Shown piece after piece: positions 57,536 to 64,000 of a DNA stretch of 64,000 nucleotides (positions are counted from its first letter, which is position 1; each line of letters opens with the position of its first letter). The stretch covers positions 113,690,814-113,754,813 of the forward strand of contig OV050030.1 of the NCBI GenBank assembly GCA_920105625.2, read 5' to 3'. This DNA comes from Clusia tigrina (taxonomy: Eukaryota; Arthropoda; Insecta; Diptera; Clusiidae). Under the pieces are notes generated by a model. The model was given only the letters and a program-made list of their open reading frames with translations, was not told the DNA's origin and made no database searches. The position numbers and the translations under genes were made by a program.

Positions 57536-57965
57536 GGCGGAACAATCTAGTAAGCGTACTACATTATTGAAGTCCGAAGTTAAGGTGCATAGAATGTCCT
57601 ATATTTGCCGGCCTACTTTGCACATGTTGGTTCGAGTGAACAATAGTTTTTCTGTGATCGTATTTTGGACAATTCATACATTGGAGGGTGGTCCTTTATT
57701 GATATAGAGGTTGAAATCATGAACTGCAGTGTATTAAGTGTAGAGTATGCTATATGTCTTTATTGTTCTTATTATGTTCAAGCTTAATAGAGAAGTGTGG
57801 AAGGGGTTTTTAAATTTCACTCTCATGTTGTTTATGTTAATAATGATGTGTCCCAGCTCAGTTAGTTAATTTTTGATTTCTCCCTGACCTGCATAGCTTT
57901 GCATATTTCGAAGTATGACTATGTTTTTTTTTATTTATAAGTGAAACAAAAAAATTATACATTTA
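57536..57965 (-). pseudogene. Jockey J6 ORF1 remnant
   Basis: The minus strand across frames reads TELGHIIININNMRVKFKNPLPHFS, split here by shifts, then HNKNNKDI and QCMNCPKYDHRKTIV. These align segment by segment with J2 ORF1 (LGHEVLNIHNL, NDNNKDIY, QCTNCQKYGHTKTIV at 27965-28180). Stops are frequent, so it is clearly inactive and older than J5. Confidence 0.65.
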
Positions 57966-58269
57966 CTATTATATAATAGAAGAAGAGCACTAGCTCCCAA
58001 AACATTCAGCTTTTTGGTCAGTTAAGTTTAAAATGCGGATGTGGAATGAATTGTTAAGATAAATAATATCGGGTTTTTCAATAAGAGCGCTACTAAAGTT
58101 TTTTTAAATAAAACAAAACCGGTTTTAGATATCAATGAAATTCTTTATTCCTGTGAAAGTACGTTCGATGCCATTATGTATCGAATTGATCTGAGTTCCG
58201 TATGGTTTGCACATGGGCTTTTTTAATTTTTTATTGTATTCTGTCTAGTATTAGTGACATTTTACTAAT

Positions 58270-58925
58270 TTTTTGTCTTAAAATTAAAAGGCAAGATTAA
58301 AAACTGTGCAAGGTATGTACTCTGTGGAACAGGCTTATTTCATAAATAATTTTATTGAGTTTTTATCCTTTGTTCCAAATGGAAGCGATGTTGTTCTTTT
58401 TAGCCTTTTGAATATATTAGATATTGACATCAACAAGGTCGTTACGAAGAGACCGACCTCGTTGAATTCGTCTTTTCCTAGAGGAATTTTGAGGTCTAAC
58501 CAGGGGGCGTTAACCATTATTCGTAAAGTCTTGGACTGGAATTTTTGAAGAATTTCAATGTTGGAATTGGAAGCTGCACCCCAGCTGCTAGATACTGTCC
58601 ATACTGGTTTTAGAACGCTTTTATAAAGAAGGATTTTTTTCTCCAAAGACAAGAAGGATCGCCGAATTGACAGCCAAAGCATATTACGAAATTGGATCCC
58701 CAAATATATCCTCTTGTTAAAGATGTGCGTCTTCCACGATAGTCGCCTGTCCAAGTACTTTAAGAAATATTTTCCTGTATCTTTTTGTGCGACTACGATA
58801 TTATTATTATTGACTTCTGAGCAAGTGTCTCTCCGTGTAGTAAATGTATCGTGGATCGATTTACTTTCATTTGAACAGGCGCCAACTTTTAGCCAACTGG
58901 ATATTTTATTATGAAAAGGCTTTCA
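58270..58925 (-). mobile_element. Jockey-clade 3' fragment J7 (RT C-terminus)
   Basis: 58335-58754 on the minus strand reads DRRLSWKTHIFNKR, SLEKKILLYKSVLKPVW, ASNSNIEILQKFQSKTLR and a C-terminal tail. In another frame upstream (58755-58925) are KVGACSNESKSI, TFTTRRDTC and NNNNIVVAQKDTGKYF. This corresponds to the RT thumb and C-terminal region of J3 and J5. It is 5'-truncated near 58925, with the 3' end near 58270. It has one frameshift in the visible part. Confidence 0.75.
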
Positions 58926-60798
58926 ACTTCATACATCTCATTGCATCATACAGTTCACGCCCCTTTGTTGTAGTTATACGGGATCCCCAAAATGTGTTTT
59001 TAGCCATGTATGATATAATAATTAAGGCAGTAAAATTGTAAGGACTAAGAACAGTTCACATTTGTTACTTTTTAATTTGAATAAAACATTAAACAAAATA
59101 AAATTTGTGCAATTGATAAATTTCTGCAAGCGAACATGGCAACCGCTGACCTCCACTTCAACGATAAAAAAATCCTTATAAAGTTAACAGTGCTAGTAGA
59201 AAGCACCAAGCAAAAAATGGGGGGAAACATTCTGAGAGACACACTCTTTACTGATACATGTTTAAAACCTAGGACCTTCACAAAATTCTTTTACCAAATT
59301 TTATATGAATAAGTATATTGACGCCACAAAGCCATTCACAATTTGACACATAATTATGACTTTTAGAGAATGGATAAATATAACTTCAAATATTGTTTTT
59401 TTTCTAATTTTATATGTTAAGCAAATTCTTCCTGATAAATAATCATAGTTTAAATTAATTAATTTAATAAATAGAACAGATAAATTTTGGAATCATTAAT
59501 GCAATATACATTTGTAAAATTTTTAAAGTTAAATTAGAAAAAACTATTTACATATATCTGAAAACACAACAAAGAGAGCTGACAATAAAGATAGAGAATA
59601 TTAATAATAAGAAAAATTTTTATGCAACAATATTTAAATTATTTTTTTGTCCAGTTCCTTATATATATTAATGCAAAGTTAGCTTTTTTATTCATTACAT
59701 ATCAAAAAAAAAATCCATTGATTTTAGTAAATATAATGCATTTTTGGTATACAATTTCGTGTTAAATTTAATGTTCTTATATAAGTATCGTGCTAATTAA
59801 ATATTTTATAAAATTGTAATAAAAGTACACAAATTTCGAGTGAAAACTTTGTATGGGCAGCCCCAAACACATAATAAGTTTATCTTCAATTACAAATTTA
59901 TAAACAATTTATAATTATAACTCACTGCTTCGGAAATTACACTTTTAATTTTGTATTTATTTACTCTCAATCACTACTTCAATCTACAAAATAGTAAATG
60001 CTTTACCCCGCCCCCCTGGGAAAAAATTGTCAGCAATACAATTGTATTCTGTGAAATTATAAGCAAGTTTCATTTCTCATATTCTCTGATATGTAGCTAG
60101 TACTCAAAATTGATAGCTCGTGCTGGAAAATTAAAACATATGCGACTGCAAAATCACCCGAATGAAAAATTTTGGGAGTTGCCACTGTTTAAAAATATGG
60201 CTATTTTTCTTAGAAATTTTAGCCAGACTTACGATAAAGCAATTAGGTAACACTATTAGTTTCTTTTGATAGTTATGCCGGCATCATGGGTGACAAAACT
60301 AGTACAAATTTTTTTAGTTTATTGCGAAAGCATAAAATTTTATTTAAAAAGTCGCAGGTTCCATCAGTGAGGGTGGCAAAAGATAACGCGTTGCCCTCAC
60401 TTCATTTTACGTTTTCTTTTTTAAACCTATATTAATTAAAATAGTCTGCTGGATGGGAGTGTATCCTTATAAGATATTGTTTTCTTTGGCGAACGTTCAT
60501 AAAGGCAGCTATATTTAAATAACAACAAACAAAAATGCAGTTTTTAACGAATAAACCAAGCAAAATACTTGCTTCCAGCACCTAAATCACATGTTTACAA
60601 AAATTAAAGTTTAAACTGGTAATTTTAAGTATGTAATAGTTTTTATTCACACTTATTTTAAGCAAATTCGGGAAAAACTAGTTTGTGCTAGACAGCAAAA
60701 AGAACCAGCTTTAACTGAAATGTTTATTCACCTCAAAGCTAGTTTAAACTACAAATTTACTAGTATTAGCTAGAACTACTTATTTATTCACGCGGCCC
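58926..60798. other. AT-rich spacer
   Basis: No gene is recognised. A short fragment of the 37.5-kb repeat family lies at about 59190-59345 (CAAATTTTATATGAA and GACGCCACAAAGCCATTCACA, matching 52995-53035 and 52675-52695). The remainder is unassigned. Confidence 0.55.
59190..59345 (-). repeat. Fragment of the 37.5-kb repeat family
   Basis: AAAAAATGGGGGGAAA, GATACATGTTTAAAACCTAGGACC and TTACCAAATTTTATATGAA parallel 52915-53010 in the same orientation. Confidence 0.6.
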
Positions 60799-60849
60799 AG
60801 TGTCTCGACTAGCTATTATTCATGGCAATGTTCATGTCATAACATCAAA

Positions 60850-61125
60850 ATGTTAAGTGGAGACCCCATATCTGAGAACACAGAGAAAAGAAACTTAAAC
60901 GTAAAACGGCAAAGCAGCGAAATAAAGCAGACGGACATTGTACACGAATCCACTAAAAATCATGGCGAATCCACTCAGAATCGTGGTGCACCCACTCAAA
61001 TTCGTGGAGTGTCCTCTACGGACGTTGGCAGCGAAAAAGATTTTCCCTTCTCTGTGTTCTCTGCCCCATATGTTAATGTCATACCAAAAAAATTAAACAT
61101 TATGTCAAGACAGCAGTGCTGCTAG
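60850..61125 (+). CDS. Hypothetical 91-residue ORF with heptad-like repeats
   Basis: ATG at 60850, stop at 61123-61125, inside the inverted-repeat segment. The protein is hydrophilic and basic, with no signal peptide, membrane segment or known domain. The middle has four seven-residue repeats (ESTKNHG, ESTQNRG, APTQIRG, VSSTDVG) encoded by a 21-bp minisatellite, a length that preserves the frame. It could be a coding exon fragment carried by a transposon, or chance. No upstream promoter or partner exon was identified. I do not recognise it; function unknown. Confidence 0.35.
   Translation: MLSGDPISENTEKRNLNVKRQSSEIKQTDIVHESTKNHGESTQNRGAPTQIRGVSSTDVGSEKDFPFSVFSAPYVNVIPKKLNIMSRQQCC
60946..61029 (+). 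repeat. 21-bp minisatellite, four copies
   Basis: Units start at 60946, 60967, 60988 and 61009. They diverge progressively (GAATCCACTAAAAATCATGG, GAATCCACTCAGAATCGTGG and so on). Confidence 0.85.
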
Positions 61126-61466
61126 AAACACTGACATAAATTTTAATTTTCAGTCAATTACAATCGTTTGTCTATTTAAAAATAATTCATTTAATAAATA
61201 TTTATCGAGAATTTGAGTGTTTGTGGAATTCAAAACTCTTCAATTTCTGATTGCAGTTGTTTTAACTCTCTTAAAGCATTCAATGTGAGAACGCATCTCT
61301 GTTGTTTACTGTTCAAAGCAATTTTATAAAATGAAATGCTTAAATATAATTTGCCCACATCTTATTTTAACAGTCATCAGCTACTCAGAAATGAACACGA
61401 TCATTGCCATGAATTATAGCTAGTTAAGACACTATGTTAAAATATATTGGGAATAGCTGGAATAAA

Positions 61467-61480
61467 GTTGCTATGGCAAT
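61467..61480 (-). promoter_or_regulatory. RFX X-box-like site upstream of ARL6
   Basis: Plus strand GTTGCTATGGCAAT; on the minus strand ATTGCCATAGCAAC fits the RFX consensus RYYNYY(N1-3)RRNRAC at every position. It lies 111 bp before the ARL6 ATG, the usual distance for ciliary-gene X-boxes. RFX factors drive ciliary and BBS genes in ciliated sensory neurons of flies, so this matches the gene's expected expression. Confidence 0.65.
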
Positions 61481-61590
61481 GTTTTGTTTGAACATAAAAC
61501 AATTGTTTACAGCAGAAAATATTCATCTTAGATATCTCATCTAATACTCATTCCTTTATTGAAATTTACGGTCAATATATATTAATTAAG

Positions 61591-62337
61591 ATGGAAGTTT
61601 TAAACAAACTGGCTAGTAGATTGAACTTAAGAAAAGATAAAATGACAATTTTATTTATTGGGTTAAACAATAGCGGTAAATCAACAATTGTAAATTATTT
61701 AAAGAACCCAACTTTGCTGCCTTCAATTATTTTTTCAACTGTAGGTTTCAATGTGGAACAATTTCAGAGTACGTTGAAAATATCACTTTTTTTTGTATTA
61801 ATTAACAATTTTTAGATAAAGATGTATTACTTAATGTGATTGACATGTCCGGATCTGCTCGGTACAGAAGCTTGTGGGATTATAAATTCAAAAACTGTCA
61901 GGGTGTAGTCTTTGTAATTGATTCTAGTGATAGAATGAGACTTGGTAATATATAAGAATACTAAAAAAAAGCTGAAACTACTCAAAATTTATTCAGTTAT
62001 AGTGAAAGATGAACTAGACATTTTCTTAAATCATACTGATTTAATAAAAAAGCAATTACCTGTTCTCTTTTATATTAATATAAGAAACTGCGAACAATCG
62101 TTATCAAATATGGAACTTGCTTCAGGTAATCAATAATTTTTGTGTTGCTATTTTATAAAATTTAGATCTTTCTCAGCATTAAAATTAGATAATTTCTTGG
62201 ATAAATCTTGGCATATAAGTAGATGCAATGCAATTTCTGGTGAAGGCCTGGAAGAAGGAATTCAGTGGCTTGTGCAACAAATACGATGTAACATATTGAA
62301 AGACCCGAAATATAATCCTTATAACAATTCACACTAA
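61591..62337 (+). CDS. Arl6: ARL6/BBS3-like small GTPase, four exons, intact frame
   Basis: ARL6 is an ARF-family GTPase that recruits the BBSome coat to membranes for ciliary protein sorting. Exons: 61591-61768, 61816-61944, 61997-62125 and 62177-62337. They are separated by GT-AG introns of 47, 52 and 51 bp and give 198 residues, the family's usual size. An alternative acceptor at 62165 would hit a stop. Motifs: P-loop GLNNSGKST (residues 24-32), switch I threonine in STVGFN, switch II DMSG, VIDSSDRMR and WHISRCNAISGEGL near the end. The ARF-family glutamine after DMSG is replaced (SGSARYR), and the NKxD guanine motif reads NIRN. The first methionine is followed by EVLNKLASRL, an amphipathic N-terminus. 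No polyadenylation signal is obvious. Confidence in family is high; the weak G4 motif leaves full GTP-binding competence open. Confidence 0.88.
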
Positions 62338-62680
62338 ACTTATCACTAATATAAAATATAAAATAATATAATAATATCACGAAACTATCCAACTTTTTAT
62401 TATACATATGTTACTTTTAGTGGCAATTTGGAAATATGTTCGGAAAATTGTCGATATTGTAGCAGTAATTAAAACTTGAATAGTTAAAACCTGCTGATAC
62501 CAGTATTGGAATTTTTTTAGCCTGAAGACTTCAGACACTAAAATCCATGTGAAAATGTTAATAGATTCGAGTCTATTTTTCAGAATATATCAATTTTTCT
62601 ATATACTTCTTATTTATTGAATTATCATACAATAAACCTAATAATTATTATTTAAACCTATATAAAAAAAAGAGCTCGCA
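62338..62680. other. Short spacer after ARL6
   Basis: AT-rich 3' flank. An AATAAA-type sequence appears at about 62631. Nothing else is recognised. Confidence 0.5.
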
Positions 62681-63790
62681 ATGGAAAGCTGTTCCGTATG
62701 GACATGCGACCATATTAGAATCCTACACGGATATACCCAGTGATATTGATTAGCTTCCTTCTTCCCTCTGTTCCGAAAGAAATGTTTGACTTAGGATTCC
62801 TTCCAGAGAGGAATGGCTCGAGGGGGATCCATCACCAGATACTCCCATCAAGATATACAGAGACGGATCAAAAATGAATACCGGCGTAGGATCAGGAGTC
62901 TATTGCGAAATGCACTCAATCAGTGAATATATCAAACTAATGGATCACTGCAGTGTTTTTCATGCGGAAATAACCACTATTCACAAAGCCTTGAATTGGC
63001 TGAAGATAAACGTGGTAACCGTCAAGGATATCTGTTTTTTATCAGACAGCCAAGCTGCACTAAGGGCTTTGAATGCATTCCAAATAACATCGAGGAGTGT
63101 CTTAGACTGTCGCCGATCTCTAAATGAGATGGCTAAAAAATTCCATATCCATTTGTGCTGGGTACCAGGACATAGGGATATACCAGGGAACTGCAAGGCT
63201 GAACAAATTGCGAGAGATGGCACTTGTATGCCAAATGTCGGTAGGTATATGGGTGTACCTCTCGCGACTTGTAAGCTTCTCATTAGGGAGACACTAAATA
63301 ATTCTACCAATCAATGGTGGATCTGTGCCACTACCTGTGAAATCGCCAGGCAAACATGGTCGAGGCTAAATCTGCGTCTATCTAGGAATATCATTAGACT
63401 CAATATACTATAAATTAGGACTTTAATAGGAGCCCTCACGGGACATTGTCTAATAGGAAATCATTCAAGAAGAATGGGAGTTTATACACATGATTTCTGC
63501 CACATTTGCAGGAACGAGGAGGAGCTGGAAACAATATAGCATATCTTCAGTACATGTCCAGCTTTTGCCAGAAATAGGGAGCTTTTGCTAGGATCCCACT
63601 TCTTAACAAGTATAGATGGTCTATGCCAGTCAGGTGTTAACAACCTTCTTCGCTTTGTAAATGGCTCAGGGTGGTTCAATCTGAGGGGGGAAGCCTCGCA
63701 TCCGCCGCTCACAACGAGCCCAACTGGTAGTCTAAGTTGCATCACTGGTTTATTGGTGATGCGGCTGCTCTACCTACCTACCTACGTAAA
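62681..63790 (+). mobile_element. I-like non-LTR retrotransposon, 5'-truncated
   Basis: Starts with an RT tail (about 62681) followed by RNase H and the C-terminal zinc region, ending in CTACCTACCTACCTAC (63769-63784), a repeat tail shared with the fragment at 23.6 kb. It lies directly downstream of the ARL6 gene on the same strand. Confidence 0.78.
62690..63770 (+). pseudogene. RNase H and C-terminus of I-like ORF2, broken
   Basis: RNase H motifs: YRDGSKMNTGVGSG at about 62858 (threonine changed to arginine, aspartate kept), FHAEITTIHKAL, SDSQAALRAL, and WVPGHRDIPGNCKAE, where the last catalytic aspartate of the usual GNEKAD is replaced by glutamate. A stop at 63413 interrupts before LIGALTGHCLIGNH. 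The zinc motif CHICRNEEELETI, a stop, then HIFSTCPAFARNRELLLG follows, with a C-terminal region to about 63800. Stops in the leading part (62745, 62790) also break it. Confidence 0.8.
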
Positions 63791-64000
63791 TACAAAATTC
63801 ACTTCCCAGCTAGAGTTTTGAAATTCGTTATTTAACTGACGTGAGAAATTTTTAAAATTAACTTTTATTCATAATAAATGAAAGTTTCCCATAATTTTAC
63901 TTTATTGAACTTTCTTAGAATAAGGATTTTATTATTTCGCAGTCTCGGACTAACACTTGTGATAAATCCTCATTAAATAATACTGTTGTTATAGTTTCCA
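63791..64000. other. AT-rich right edge
   Basis: No gene or repeat is recognised in the last 210 bp. Confidence 0.5.

Larger units (their letters stand above)
53041..57965 (-). mobile_element. Older Jockey copy J6, split by J5
   Basis: On the minus strand J6 has ORF1 pieces at 57536-57965 and the ORF1 C-terminus plus ORF2 start at 53041-53431. J5 lies between. The right piece shows ELGHIIININN, HNKNNKDI and a knuckle start QCMNCPKYDH. The left piece shows DDLTERK, a stop, MMKQLITQL and the endonuclease start IKNNSIDILLISEAHLINK. The spacing fits one interrupted element with some loss. Confidence 0.65.
60799..61433. repeat. 635-bp segment bounded by 39-bp inverted repeats
   Basis: 60799-60837 and 61395-61433 are inverted copies matching at 34 of 39 positions (core CTAGCTATWATTCATGGCAATG). 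They enclose the 91-codon ORF. The ends read AGTGTCT. No clear target-site duplication was found. It could be a small DNA transposon or an internally deleted relative. It sits just upstream of the ARL6 promoter site. Confidence 0.7.

Noticed and set aside
57447..57707. 86-codon frame with poly-Phe
   Set aside because: Passes through the T25 homopolymer between two Jockey copies.
62140..62176. Upstream extension of the last ARL6 exon
   Set aside because: It is intron 3 sequence; the acceptor at 62175-62176 keeps the frame with exon 3.

Overview
This window comes from a eukaryotic nuclear genome, most probably a higher fly (Brachycera; Tephritidae or Drosophilidae are good guesses, but the species cannot be fixed from sequence alone). 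The evidence is short GT-AG introns of about 40-65 bp, a dense mix of Jockey, R1, LOA/I, copia, Gypsy and mariner transposons typical of fly heterochromatin or pericentromere, long (AT)n tracts, AT-rich spacers and no bacterial features. Only one host gene looks intact: a four-exon ARL6/BBS3-type small GTPase at 61.6-62.3 kb, with an RFX X-box-like site about 110 bp upstream. Almost everything else is transposon, much of it nested and decayed.

Layout. 1-3.7 kb: R1-clade retrotransposon copy A (minus), running off the left edge. 3.7-6.0 kb: AT-rich spacer. 6.0-9.9 kb: R1-clade copy B (minus) with a mutated RT active site. 10.0-16.1 kb: Jockey-clade copy J1 (minus), split by a nearly intact LOA-clade element LOA1 (plus, 10.9-14.9 kb) flanked by a 12-bp target-site duplication. 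16.1-18.2 kb: heavily decayed Gypsy-type pol (minus). 18.2-23.6 kb: (AT)n, then decayed LOA2 (plus). 23.6-24.0 kb: 3' end of an I-like element.

24-50 kb is organised around three copies of a host-derived repeat unit ('P-unit'). It carries intron-containing pseudogene copies of phosphopantothenoylcysteine decarboxylase (PPCDC), the coenzyme A pathway enzyme. P-unit 1 (24.0-32.4 kb) has two tandem PPCDC copies and is interrupted by Jockey J2. P-unit 2 (33.1-37.3 kb) has one PPCDC copy and is interrupted by an LTR retrotransposon with a 1.46-kb LTR. P-unit 3 (43.7-50.2 kb) has lost the PPCDC part to I-like, Jockey (J4) and copia fragments. Between P-units 2 and 3 lie a diverged repeat with terminal inverted similarity (37.5-39.0 kb) and Jockey J3 with a mariner inserted in it (39.2-40.2 kb).

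50.2-52.5 kb: R1-clade copy C (plus). 52.5-53.0 kb: reverse copy of the 37.5-kb repeat. 53.0-58.9 kb: Jockey J5 nested inside an older Jockey J6, followed by J7 (all minus). 58.9-60.8 kb: AT-rich spacer. 60.8-61.4 kb: inverted-repeat-bounded segment with a 91-codon ORF. 61.4-62.3 kb: ARL6 gene. 62.7-63.8 kb: 3' end of an I-like element.

The transposons do not form a working unit with each other. Their interest lies in nesting order, target-site duplications and empty sites, which give relative insertion ages. The most distinctive biology is the amplification of a PPCDC segment and the ARL6 promoter and GTP-binding-motif details.
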